Shown one piece after another: positions 47,376 to 55,784 of a stretch of 64,000 nt of DNA; the stretch's first letter is position 1, and every line of letters starts with the position of its first letter. Both the position numbers and the translations under genes were made by a program. The notes under the pieces are model-generated. The model was not told the origin of the DNA. It made no database searches and saw only the letters and a program-made list of their open reading frames with translations. This DNA comes from an uncultured Pelagibacteraceae bacterium. Its GTDB lineage: Bacteria; Pseudomonadota; Alphaproteobacteria; Pelagibacterales; Pelagibacteraceae. Location: contig CACBIY010000001.1 of the NCBI GenBank assembly GCA_902539445.1, positions 124,001-188,000 on the forward strand. Direction: 5' to 3'.

Positions 47376-48284
47376 TTAAACTCTCCTGATAATTTTTTCT
47401 CCAAATAAACCTTCCGGTCTATATAATAAAAAGAATATTGCTAATACATATGGAGCCCATCCTTCAATAGCTCCTCCAAAAAACGGTCCTATATAAACCT
47501 CTAATATTTTTTCTACTGCCCCAATAATTAAACCTCCAATAATTGCACCTGGGATAGAAGAGAATCCACCTATAATTAAAACTGGCAAAGCTTTTAATGC
47601 AAGATCAACAAGAGCAAATTGAACACCAGCTCTTGCTCCCCACATCATTCCCGCTACTAAAGCTACAACACCAGCAGCAGACCAAACTAATAACATTATG
47701 TGTTTTAAAGGAATACCTATGGAACTTGCTGCACCTGCATCATCTGCAACAGCTCTCAAACCTAATCCAATTTTTGTGTATTTAAATAATAAAAATAGAC
47801 CGATAATCATTATAGCTGCAACCAATCCAGCTGTGATATCAAGTGCACTAATAAATAATTTTAAATTATCTGCAATCCATGGCACTGGAAAATCTCCTAT
47901 ACCTAAATCTAATCTTCTTACTTCTACTCCCCATGCTGCTTGAGCAAGTCCCTCTAAAACATATCCTAAGCCAATTGTTGCCATTAACACTGTATCTTCA
48001 CTAGCATTCATCAAAGGTCTTAAAACCAATCTTTCAGTACAAAGACCAACAACGACCATCAAAAAAGCAGCTAGAATAAACGCGAGCACAAAAGGTATAT
48101 TAAAATCTTGCATGAAACCACAGAAAGCAAGTACTGAGAAAAAAACCATAGCTCCTTGTGAAAAGTTAAATGTTGCTGAAGCTTTAAAAATAAGAACAAA
48201 TCCTAAAGCAACTAAAGAGTACATTGTCCCAGCAAGTAAACCACCAACCAGAACTTCCATAAAAAATAATAGTTCATTTGCCAT
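47376..48284 (-). CDS. livH: LIV-type ABC transporter permease LivH
   Basis: The 302-residue membrane permease has the family patterns GLLAGTMYSLVALGFVLIFK near the N-terminus, GLGLRAVADDAGAASSIGI and GGFSSIPGAIIGGLIIG near the end. It pairs with LivM to form the membrane channel. Base composition here is less AT-rich than nearby genes because of the many Gly and Ala codons. It lies nine bases after livG. Confidence 0.94.
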   Translation of the reverse strand: MANELLFFMEVLVGGLLAGTMYSLVALGFVLIFKASATFNFSQGAMVFFSVLAFCGFMQDFNIPFVLAFILAAFLMVVVGLCTERLVLRPLMNASEDTVLMATIGLGYVLEGLAQAAWGVEVRRLDLGIGDFPVPWIADNLKLFISALDITAGLVAAIMIIGLFLLFKYTKIGLGLRAVADDAGAASSIGIPLKHIMLLVWSAAGVVALVAGMMWGARAGVQFALVDLALKALPVLIIGGFSSIPGAIIGGLIIGAVEKILEVYIGPFFGGAIEGWAPYVLAIFFLLYRPEGLFGEKIIRRV

Positions 48285-48293
48285 ATTATAATC

Positions 48294-49088
48294 CTAGTGT
48301 TCCACTCCTAAGTAAGCATCTATTACTTTTTGATTTGCCATTATTTCATCAGGTGTTCCATCACCAATAACCTTGCCGTAATCAAGCACAACCACTCTAT
48401 CAGATATATCCATTACTACTCCCATATCATGCTCAATTAAAACCATTGTTGTACCAAGTTCATCATTTACCTTTAAAATAAATCTACACATATCTCTTTT
48501 TTCTTCGACATTCATCCCTGCCATCGGCTCATCCAATAAAATTATTGAGGAGTCAGTCGCAAGAGCTCGGCCTAACTCAACCTTCTTTTGTAATCCATAA
48601 GGAAGTTTCCCAACTGGCGTATCTTTAATGTCTTCTATCTCCAAAAAACTTATTATTTCTTCTGATCTCTCTCTATTTAGTTTTTCCTCTTTTTTTACTT
48701 TTGGAAGTTGTAAAGCTACCTCAAGAAAATTTGTTTTTGTGTGAAGTTTTCTTCCTACTAGAATATTATCCAGTACTGACATTCTTTTAAAAAGTGCTAA
48801 GTTTTGAAATGTTCTAGATAGGCCCATTTGAGCCATGATATTCGGGGTTATATTAGGCACTACTTGTCCTCTAAAAGATACAGTTCCTTGTTGAGGCTTA
48901 TAAATTCCATTAATACAGTTTAACATTGAGCTTTTTCCAGCCCCATTAGGTCCGATTATAGCCCTAACCTCGTGCTCAAGAACATTAAATGAAGTATCGG
49001 TTATAGCTTTAACACCTCCAAAAGCGAGTGAAATATTATTCACCTCTAATATTGGTTTTCCTATTTTAAACTTTCTTTCGTATGCCAT
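48294..49088 (-). CDS. livG: LIV-type ABC transporter ATPase LivG
   Basis: The 264-residue ATPase has Walker A GPNGAGKSSML, a Q-loop near QMGLSRTFQNL, a degenerate signature before ALATDSSIILLDEPMAG (Walker B) and an H-loop LIEHDMGVVM. It powers the importer together with LivF. The signature motif (PYGLQKKVELGRA) lacks the standard LSGGQ, which is common in LivG of this subgroup. It lies two bases after livF. Confidence 0.94.
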   Translation of the reverse strand: MAYERKFKIGKPILEVNNISLAFGGVKAITDTSFNVLEHEVRAIIGPNGAGKSSMLNCINGIYKPQQGTVSFRGQVVPNITPNIMAQMGLSRTFQNLALFKRMSVLDNILVGRKLHTKTNFLEVALQLPKVKKEEKLNRERSEEIISFLEIEDIKDTPVGKLPYGLQKKVELGRALATDSSIILLDEPMAGMNVEEKRDMCRFILKVNDELGTTMVLIEHDMGVVMDISDRVVVLDYGKVIGDGTPDEIMANQKVIDAYLGVEH

Positions 49089-49090
49089 AT

Positions 49091-49906
49091 TTAATTAATT
49101 TTTTTATTTAAACTTTCTTCTTTAAGAACATCTCTAAAGTTTTTTCTCCCTTTTTTTGATATGCCTAGGTATAATTCTTTTACTTTATCATTGTTTAATA
49201 AACTTTCAGCAGTTCCCTCGAGCATCACTTTTCCAGTTTCAATAATGTAACCATAATCAGAATTTTTTAATGCAATATTAGTATTTTGTTCAGCAAGCAA
49301 AATACTAACTCCTTCTTTTTGATTTAACTCTTTTACAATATTAAAAATCTCAGCAACTAATTGAGGTGCTAAACCCATTGTTGGCTCGTCTAATAACAAC
49401 ATTTTAGGTTTTGCCATCATTGCTCTTGCAACTGCAATCATTTGTTGTTCTCCACCTGATGTAAATGCTGCTTGACTTTTTCTTCTCTCTTTTAGTCTCA
49501 AAAAATAAGTATAAATTTTCTCTAATTCTTGATCAATATCTCCTTTAGATAATTTTCTTGAATAAGCTCCAGAAATAATATTTTCCTCAACAGTTAAATG
49601 ACCAAAACATCTTCTACCCTCTAATACTTGTACCATTCCAAGACCAACCATTTGAGATGGGTTTTGTTTTTCTATTGAGTTTCCATCATAATCGATTGAT
49701 CCTTTTGTAACTTTACCTCTTTCAGAGGCTAACATAGTTGATACAGCTTTTAATGTCGTACTTTTACCTGCTCCATTTGCTCCTAATAACGCAACTACTT
49801 TTCCTTTGGGAACTTTTAAAGAAACATCATGTAAAGCTAAAATAACGTTGTCATACATTACTTCGATATTTTTTATATCAAGAATGTTTACAGAATTATT
49901 ACTCAT
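49091..49906 (-). CDS. livF: LIV-type ABC transporter ATPase LivF
   Basis: The 271-residue ATPase has Walker A GANGAGKSTTL, TSGGEQQMIAVARAMM as signature, Walker B LLLDEPTMGLAP and the H-loop AEQNTNIAL. The C-terminal tail after the core is about 20 residues longer than E. coli LivF. It is separated from the binding-protein gene by a strong hairpin, which may lower its expression relative to that gene. Confidence 0.94.
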   Translation of the reverse strand: MSNNSVNILDIKNIEVMYDNVILALHDVSLKVPKGKVVALLGANGAGKSTTLKAVSTMLASERGKVTKGSIDYDGNSIEKQNPSQMVGLGMVQVLEGRRCFGHLTVEENIISGAYSRKLSKGDIDQELEKIYTYFLRLKERRKSQAAFTSGGEQQMIAVARAMMAKPKMLLLDEPTMGLAPQLVAEIFNIVKELNQKEGVSILLAEQNTNIALKNSDYGYIIETGKVMLEGTAESLLNNDKVKELYLGISKKGRKNFRDVLKEESLNKKIN

Positions 49907-49933
49907 TAATTTTTTACCTTAAATTTTATTTAA

Positions 49934-49968
49934 AGGGGGAGTTTAAATTGATTATCTAAACTCCCCCT
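49934..49968 (-). terminator. GC-rich hairpin between livK and livF (attenuator/mRNA stabiliser)
   Basis: AGGGGGAGTTTA (49934-49945) and TAAACTCCCCCT (49957-49968) form a perfect 12-bp stem with an 11-base loop. On the minus strand it follows the binding-protein stop and precedes livF. No clean U-tract follows, so it may act as partial terminator or 3' end stabiliser that raises binding protein over ATPases. The stem is far richer in G/C than the surrounding DNA. Confidence 0.7.
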
Positions 49969-49998
49969 CCAACAGATATTAATTTATCTCTAAATTAA

Positions 49999-51339
49999 TT
50001 ATCCACATTTTTTTGGTGTAATGTTGTTTTCTTTAGCAAATTTTGCTGCAGAGTCTTCAACTAAACCTCTTATGAATTTAGGGTCTAATGGAGCTTCCCA
50101 ACCAGTTACCTGATTGAATTTTTTTCCATCCCACTGCATTACAGCAAATTTACCAGCACCTTCATGATTTGCACATGAAATAGCGAACGGAGCTAACATT
50201 CCTCCAACTCCAAGTTCAGTAAGTCTAGCTTCAGTCATGTTCAAAGCTTCATAACCATCTCTAAACTCAGCACCAGTTACTGCTTTACCAACTTTGTTAT
50301 GCATCTTCTGAGCATTTCTTAATGCCTCAATCCACATAACTGCAGCCCCTAGTCCTCTATTCCAGTAAACTGAACCAATTCTATTTGGATCAGCTAAGTT
50401 ACCTTTTCCAGAACCATATACTTTGTCTTTGATGTCTTTAACTAATGGATATTCTCCTGGTAAAGCATTAGCAACAGCATAAGTTCCTATTGCAGCATCG
50501 CCTGCTGGATACATATCCTCTTCGGCAGCACCGAACGTTACGTACATCATTCTATCTCTTGGGAAATTAATTCTAGCAGCATTAGTCATTGCTGTTGAAT
50601 TCATTCCAGAACCTGCTCCCCAGAAAGTAACCCAATCAGGATTTTCTCTTCTGATTTGCAGCCACTGAGATTGTTGTTCTAGACCTGGAGGTGGAATTGA
50701 AATTTCAACTAATTTCATTCCCCAGTCAGAAGTTATTTTTCTCATTGCCGGTAATGGCTCTCTTCCGTAAGCAGAGTCAATGTGTAAGTGAACGATCTTT
50801 TTACCTTTCATCTTATCAATTCCGCCTTCGATCTCAGCCATAAATTTTAATTTAACAGCTATTTGTGACCAGTAGTGACTTGCAGCATTAAATACCCAAG
50901 GCCATACTCTTCCATCAGCACCGTCAGTTCTTCCATAACCATATTGAGCTAAAACAACATTGTCTTTCGCCATACGGTTAATAACTGCATATGCTCCTGG
51001 TGTTCCTAAAGTATCAAACACAACTATTCTTTGACCATCTTTTTCAAGTAGTCTCTGGTAACACTCAACCGTTTTCACAGCGTTGTACTCAGTTTCACAT
51101 TCTTGCCATGTAAGCATGACTCCATTCACTCCGCCTGTCATATTGACATAATTCATGTAGTCAATTTGAGCCCCATAGTAACCAGTCCCCATTGCTGAAT
51201 AAGGTCCAACACGGCTACTAGCTACAGGAAAGTATTGAGTTTCTGCTCCAAATACTTTTTGAGGTAAAGCGAGTGAAGAAAATAAAGCTACTACTACTGT
51301 TAAAGTAGACGCTAGCTTTTTTAACATTTTTGTTAACAT
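49999..51339 (-). CDS. livK: LIV-type ABC transporter substrate-binding protein
   Basis: The periplasmic binding protein of about 446 residues has a signal peptide (residues 1-30, ending KVFGAETQ) and a type I periplasmic-binding fold. It is longer than E. coli LivJ/LivK and may bind branched-chain amino acids, amides or urea-like compounds; the ligand cannot be read by eye. ATG at 51339 is chosen because GAGGG lies seven bases upstream and the signal peptide follows; an upstream TTG frame (51420) adds 27 residues without signal-peptide logic. It is the first gene of the livK-F-G-H-M operon. Confidence 0.9.
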   Translation of the reverse strand: MLTKMLKKLASTLTVVVALFSSLALPQKVFGAETQYFPVASSRVGPYSAMGTGYYGAQIDYMNYVNMTGGVNGVMLTWQECETEYNAVKTVECYQRLLEKDGQRIVVFDTLGTPGAYAVINRMAKDNVVLAQYGYGRTDGADGRVWPWVFNAASHYWSQIAVKLKFMAEIEGGIDKMKGKKIVHLHIDSAYGREPLPAMRKITSDWGMKLVEISIPPPGLEQQSQWLQIRRENPDWVTFWGAGSGMNSTAMTNAARINFPRDRMMYVTFGAAEEDMYPAGDAAIGTYAVANALPGEYPLVKDIKDKVYGSGKGNLADPNRIGSVYWNRGLGAAVMWIEALRNAQKMHNKVGKAVTGAEFRDGYEALNMTEARLTELGVGGMLAPFAISCANHEGAGKFAVMQWDGKKFNQVTGWEAPLDPKFIRGLVEDSAAKFAKENNITPKKCG

Positions 51340-51739
51340 TTCTATCCCTCTTATTAAGTTAAAGGTCAATTTAACCACATGCTTCAAGTTTGTGCAAATT
51401 TTAATCATTCCAATTCGCAACCAAATGTCGCATTACAACCTTAAGATGAATTAAACTTTTAGTTGAAAAAAACTGTATTTATTAAAATTATTTTTATCTT
51501 TTAATAATTAATTCTTTTTATAGCGGAAGCTGAAAAGTCAACTTAATGATTCAATAATTTTTATAATGAAAGTGTCTTCTTTGATTACTTAGTAAGTCAT
51601 TTAATAATTATTATTTTTACAATGAATATTCATAAATTTATTTTTAAAGAGACACATCCATGTCAAAAATATTTCATTGCTTGAGATCCTAAAATAATGT
51701 TAGATGCCTTAAATAAATTTAAAATATACAGGAGTTTAA
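51340..51739. other. 400-base divergent intergenic region, livK / fdh
   Basis: This is the longest gene-free stretch. It should hold the promoters of livK (minus) and fdh (plus). For fdh, TTGCTT (51677-51682) and TTAGAT (51700-51705), 17 bases apart, form a weak promoter, and AGGAG (51731-51735) is a good ribosome site. A perfect TATAAT at 51562-51567 has no clear -35. On the minus side a small GTTAAA-N6-TTTAAC inverted repeat lies just ahead of the livK ribosome site. I see no tRNA and no known riboswitch. Confidence 0.5.
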
Positions 51740-52939
51740 ATGAAGATATTATGCGTATTATATGATGATCCAAAAGGTGGAATGCCTAAATCATATGCAC
51801 TTTCAGAATTACCTAAAATAGAAAAATACCCAGATGGAATGACTTTGCCATCCCCTAAAGGAAGAGACTACACTCCAGGACAATTACTAGGATGTGTGTC
51901 TGGTGAGCTTGGACTAAGAAAATTTTTAGAAAGCAATGGCCATGAATTAGTGGTGACTAATAGTAAAGATGGAGATGGATGTGAAGCTGACAAACATATT
52001 GTTGATGCTGACATTGTAATTTCTCAACCGTTCTTTCCATATTATTTAACAAAAGAGAGAATTGCTAAAGCTAAAAATTTAAAAATGGCAATCACAGCAG
52101 GAATTGGTTCAGACCATGTTGATTTACAAGCTGCAATGGATAATAAAATTGATGTTGTAGAAGTTACTTATTGTAATTCAAGATCTGTAGCTGAACACAT
52201 TGTTATGATGATTGTTTCAATGGTGCGGGATTACCATAATCAACATAGAATTGTTAATGAAGGTGGTTGGAATATTGCTGATGCCGTTCAAAGATCATAT
52301 GATGTTGAAGGTATGCATATTGGAACAGTTGCTGCTGGACGTATTGGTTTAGATGCATTAAGAAAAATGAAACCATTTGATGTTCATTTGCACTATTTTG
52401 ATAGACATAAACTACCTGACTCAGTTGAAAAAGAATTGAATCTTACGTTTCATGAATCAGTTGAGTCTATGGTGAAAGTTTGTGATGTGGTGACAATTAA
52501 TTGTCCTCTTCACCCTGAAACTGAAAACTTATTTGATGAAGCGATGATAAGTAAAATGAAAAAAGGTGCTTATATTGTTAATACTGCAAGAGGAAAAATC
52601 TGTAATCGAGATGCTATTGCAAAAGCATTAAAAAGTGGTCAGTTAAGTGGATATGCTGGAGACGTATGGTTTCCTCAACCAGCACCCAATGATCACGTGT
52701 GGAGAAGCATGCCACATCATGGTATGACACCTCACACTTCTGGAACATCTTTGACTGCACAATCAAGATATGCTGATGGTGTAAGAGAAATATTGGAATG
52801 TTTCTTTGAAGGTAAAGAAATTAGAAATCAATATTTGATTGTAAAAGATGGTCAGTTAGCTGGTATGGGTGCTCACTCATACAGTAAAGGTTCAGCTACT
52901 GGTGGATCCGAAGAAGCAGCAAAATACAAAAAAAAATAA
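51740..52939 (+). CDS. fdh: NAD-dependent formate dehydrogenase
   Basis: The 399-residue enzyme oxidises formate to CO2 with NAD+, the last step of C1 oxidation. It matches the Pseudomonas sp. 101/yeast type: MKILCVLYDDPKGGMPKSYA at the N-terminus, the NAD fold HIGTVAAGRIGLDALRKM, the catalytic arginine in NTARGKI, the FPQPAP glutamine and the catalytic histidine in MTPHTSGTSLTAQ. It is metal-free and cytoplasmic. It stands alone with a strong ribosome site and is followed by a hairpin, so it is probably well expressed. It could yield NADH from formate made by methyl-group oxidation. Confidence 0.96.
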   Translation: MKILCVLYDDPKGGMPKSYALSELPKIEKYPDGMTLPSPKGRDYTPGQLLGCVSGELGLRKFLESNGHELVVTNSKDGDGCEADKHIVDADIVISQPFFPYYLTKERIAKAKNLKMAITAGIGSDHVDLQAAMDNKIDVVEVTYCNSRSVAEHIVMMIVSMVRDYHNQHRIVNEGGWNIADAVQRSYDVEGMHIGTVAAGRIGLDALRKMKPFDVHLHYFDRHKLPDSVEKELNLTFHESVESMVKVCDVVTINCPLHPETENLFDEAMISKMKKGAYIVNTARGKICNRDAIAKALKSGQLSGYAGDVWFPQPAPNDHVWRSMPHHGMTPHTSGTSLTAQSRYADGVREILECFFEGKEIRNQYLIVKDGQLAGMGAHSYSKGSATGGSEEAAKYKKK

Positions 52940-52956
52940 TTTCAAATATAATTAAT

Positions 52957-52986
52957 AAAGGTGGCTACTTATAAGTAGCTACCTTT
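52957..52986 (+). terminator. Terminator-like hairpin after fdh
   Basis: AAAGGTGGCTACTT (52957-52970) pairs with AAGTAGCTACCTTT (52973-52986) over 14 bases with one G-U pair and a two-base loop (probably opening to four). It begins 17 bases after the fdh stop. The following sequence (AAAATCT) has no long T-run, so termination strength is uncertain. Confidence 0.6.
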
Positions 52987-52997
52987 AAAATCTGGAC

Positions 52998-53024
52998 TTA
53001 TCATAACGAATTTGTTTATGATAA
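52998..53024 (+). promoter_or_regulatory. Inverted repeat just upstream of msrA
   Basis: TTATCATAA (52998-53006) and TTATGATAA (53016-53024) form a perfect 9-bp inverted repeat with a nine-base spacer, ending three bases before the msrA ATG. The right arm contains TATGAT, a possible -10 box. It may be an operator or a leader hairpin controlling msrA. Chance is possible in AT-rich DNA. Confidence 0.4.
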
Positions 53025-53027
53025 TTA

Positions 53028-53603
53028 ATGAAGTATTTTTTTATAATTTTCTTTTTTTTAATTAATATAAATTTTTCATATTCTGCTCAAAAAGATAAAG
53101 CATATTTCGCAGGGGGATGTTTTTGGTGTGTTGAGGAGTCATTTGAAAAATTAAAAGGTGTGGAAGAGGTAATTTCTGGTTATTCTGGAGGTATTACTGA
53201 AAACCCAACTTACAAAGAAGTTACGTATGGAAATACTGGTCACTTTGAAGTTGTAGAAATAATCTATGATAAAAAAGTTATTTCATTTAAGGAGTTACTA
53301 AAAAATTTTTGGGTTAATATTGATCCATTTGATGCTTATGGTCAATTTTGTGACAAAGGATATAGTTATAGATCAGTTGCATTTTATCAAAATGATGAAG
53401 AAAAAAAATTAATAGAAAAAGACATAAAAGATTTACAAAATAAATTTAACAAAAAAGTTGTGACATATATCAGGAATTTTGAAAAATTTTATAAGGCGGA
53501 GGAATACCATCAAGATTTTTATAAGATTAAATTAGAAAGATATCTTAGATATAAAAAAGCGTGTGGAAGAGAAGAATTGTTAAAAAGAATCTGGAGTCAA
53601 TAA
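53028..53603 (+). CDS. msrA: Peptide-methionine (S)-S-oxide reductase, exported form
   Basis: The 191-residue protein has a signal peptide (residues 1-19, cut near FSYSAQ) ahead of the MsrA core, with the catalytic cysteine in GGCFWCVEESF and the conserved GYSGG and EEYHQDF segments. It repairs oxidised methionine, here probably in the periplasm. A further cysteine near the C-terminus (KKACGREE) can serve as resolving residue. It is five bases before selO, and the pair forms a redox-repair unit. No msrB is adjacent. Confidence 0.93.
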   Translation: MKYFFIIFFFLININFSYSAQKDKAYFAGGCFWCVEESFEKLKGVEEVISGYSGGITENPTYKEVTYGNTGHFEVVEIIYDKKVISFKELLKNFWVNIDPFDAYGQFCDKGYSYRSVAFYQNDEEKKLIEKDIKDLQNKFNKKVVTYIRNFEKFYKAEEYHQDFYKIKLERYLRYKKACGREELLKRIWSQ

Positions 53604-53608
53604 AATTT

Positions 53609-55063
53609 ATGAAGAATAATATGAATTGGAATTTCGATAACTCTTATTCAAGATTGTCTGATGTATTTAAAGAACATATTAAACCTATGGCCGTAAAAAA
53701 ACCTGAGTTAGTTTTAATGAATAAAGATTTAGTTAAAGAATTAAACTTGGACTTTTCCAAGATCGACAAAAATGAGTTAGCAGCTTTATTCACCGGTAAT
53801 ATTCTTCCAGAGGGGAGTAATGCTATTGCTCAAGCTTATGCTGGTCACCAATTTGGACATTTCACAATGTTGGGAGATGGAAGAGCAGTTTTAATAGGAG
53901 AGCATTTAACGAAAAATAATGAGAGATACGATATTCAATTTAAAGGATCAGGTAAAACAGCATTTTCAAGAAATGGTGACGGCAGAGCTGCACTGGGTCC
54001 AATGTTAAGGGAATATATAATTAGTGAAGCGATGCATCACCTGAATATTCCATCAACGAGAAGTTTAGCAGTAGCTAAAACAGGTGAGGAAATAATACGC
54101 GAGACTCCGTTGCAAGGTGCAATCTTAACTAGGGTGGCTTCAAGTCATATTAGAGTTGGAACTTTTCAATATGTTGCAGCACGTAATAAAAAAGATGAGT
54201 TAGAAATTTTACTAGATTATGTAATTAAAAGACATTATCCGGAACTAATAAATTCAAAAAATAAAGCTTTAGACCTTTTGAACGTACTTATAGATAAACA
54301 AATTGATCTTGTAGTTAATTGGATGCGTGTTGGTTTTATTCATGGTGTTATGAATACTGATAACATGACAATTTCAGGTGAGACAATCGACTATGGTCCG
54401 TGTGCATTTATGGATATCTATGACCCGAAAACTGTTTTTAGCTCGATTGATAGGATGGGAAGATATGCTTATTGTAATCAACCAGCTATTACAAAATGGA
54501 ATCTTTCAAGATTTGCTGAATGTTTAATACCTTTAGTTGATGAAAATGAAGATAAGGCGATTAAAAGTGCAACGGAGTTGATTGAAACTTTCGGCAAAAA
54601 ATATGAGGAAAAATGGTTGAAGATGATGAGAAAAAAACTTGGATTATTAGGTGAAGATAACAAAGATAAATTTTTGATTGTTGATTTGCTCACTTGGATG
54701 CATCAAAACAAAGTAGACTATACAAATACTTTTTGTCATTTAATGGAACTTAGAGAGTATGATGACGACATATATAAAGATAATAATTTTCAAAACTGGA
54801 AAAAGAATTGGCAAGAGAGATTAAAATTAAATAATGATACATCAGAAAATTATATAAAATTAATGAGAAGTGTTAATCCCCTTTTAATACCAAGAAATCA
54901 TAAAATTGAGGAGTCATTAGAAAAAGCTAACAACAACAATCTTGACTCATTTAACAAGCTTTTAAAAATTTTAAAGAAACCATATATACTGCAAGAAAAC
55001 ATTTCTGATTATCTTAAAATGGACAGTTCCTCAAAAGAGTATAAAACCTTTTGTGGTACTTAA
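53609..55063 (+). CDS. selO: SelO/YdiU-family protein adenylyltransferase
   Basis: The protein of about 484 residues is a pseudokinase that transfers AMP to Ser/Thr/Tyr of target proteins in E. coli and mitochondria, linked to redox control. It has AQAYAGHQFGHFTMLGDGRA, QFKGSGKTAFSRNGDGR and GVMNTDNMTISGETIDYGP, where metal and catalytic residues lie, and the usual FCGT C-terminus. ATG at 53609 lies five bases after the msrA stop; the frame is open upstream to 53561 within msrA but this is judged non-coding. Coupling to msrA fits the redox role. Confidence 0.93.
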   Translation: MKNNMNWNFDNSYSRLSDVFKEHIKPMAVKKPELVLMNKDLVKELNLDFSKIDKNELAALFTGNILPEGSNAIAQAYAGHQFGHFTMLGDGRAVLIGEHLTKNNERYDIQFKGSGKTAFSRNGDGRAALGPMLREYIISEAMHHLNIPSTRSLAVAKTGEEIIRETPLQGAILTRVASSHIRVGTFQYVAARNKKDELEILLDYVIKRHYPELINSKNKALDLLNVLIDKQIDLVVNWMRVGFIHGVMNTDNMTISGETIDYGPCAFMDIYDPKTVFSSIDRMGRYAYCNQPAITKWNLSRFAECLIPLVDENEDKAIKSATELIETFGKKYEEKWLKMMRKKLGLLGEDNKDKFLIVDLLTWMHQNKVDYTNTFCHLMELREYDDDIYKDNNFQNWKKNWQERLKLNNDTSENYIKLMRSVNPLLIPRNHKIEESLEKANNNNLDSFNKLLKILKKPYILQENISDYLKMDSSSKEYKTFCGT

Positions 55064-55071
55064 CCCTATAA

Positions 55072-55773
55072 TCAATTAGAAAATTTTTTCCAATTTTCGA
55101 CTGGAGGAACTAAATGTTCAAGTGTTGATGAATCTTTTGCTAAAAATACTATATCTGCTGAAATTGATATCCTTTCATAATTAGACTTTCCTTGTTCTGT
55201 GCCATGAATTGTTTTAGAAGGAAATATCAACAGATCATCTTCTTTAGTATCAAATACAACTTTACTTGAATTTAAAATATCTCGTTTTTTAAAAATATTT
55301 TCTTTTGCTAATGATCTTGAGTCGAATAATTGAGGGATAAATTCATTATGCTTAGAAGTATCAAAAAACATGATCTTAGCATCGTCTTTTTGTTTCTTTA
55401 AATAAAATGCGATGGAAAGATGTGACTGATCATGTGAATGATTATCAATATGTTCAGTTTTTTTTGAAATTGTTGCCCACGATCTCTGAAAATAAAGATC
55501 AAGCTTTGTATGGTTCACTGATAAACTTTCTAAATATTCCAAAATACAATTGTTAATTTGAATAAACAAATTTTTAAATTTTGGATTATTGTGCAAATAT
55601 TCAAATCCTTGAGTATCTCCTGTCCAAGCTTTCGTTGCAGATTTATAATCTAAATTTTTACTTTTTTTTTCCATCAATCTGACTTCTTCAATCATTTCAT
55701 TTTTTTCATTTTCTGAAAGTGAAAGTGTTGACTTATAAACTGTCAGTGGAAAAAAATTAAAAATTTTTTGCAT
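55072..55773 (-). CDS. Putative 2-oxoglutarate/Fe(II) oxygenase (TIGR02466-like)
   Basis: The 233-residue protein starts with IFNFFPLTVYKST and has an iron-binding arrangement in the double-stranded beta helix: HSHDQSHLSIAFYL for the first ligands and TIHGTEQGKSNYERISIS with the distal histidine and 2OG-binding arginine. It matches the TIGR02466 group, common in marine bacteria and phages, with unknown substrate. It lies 11 bases after the DAO-family gene on the same strand. Confidence 0.75.
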   Translation of the reverse strand: MQKIFNFFPLTVYKSTLSLSENEKNEMIEEVRLMEKKSKNLDYKSATKAWTGDTQGFEYLHNNPKFKNLFIQINNCILEYLESLSVNHTKLDLYFQRSWATISKKTEHIDNHSHDQSHLSIAFYLKKQKDDAKIMFFDTSKHNEFIPQLFDSRSLAKENIFKKRDILNSSKVVFDTKEDDLLIFPSKTIHGTEQGKSNYERISISADIVFLAKDSSTLEHLVPPVENWKKFSN

Positions 55774-55784
55774 TTAAAAGTAAA

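Noticed and set aside
51340-51420. 27-residue N-terminal extension of the livK product from an upstream TTG
   Set aside because: It would bury the signal peptide behind a polar leader, and a good GAGGG ribosome site precedes the ATG at 51339.
51622-51684. 20-codon open frame upstream of fdh
   Set aside because: It has no ribosome site, a biased composition, and overlaps the candidate fdh promoter. Nothing supports translation.
53561-53608. 16-residue extension of SelO into msrA
   Set aside because: ATG at 53609 gives the normal family length just after the msrA stop. The extension is only the other frame of the msrA end.
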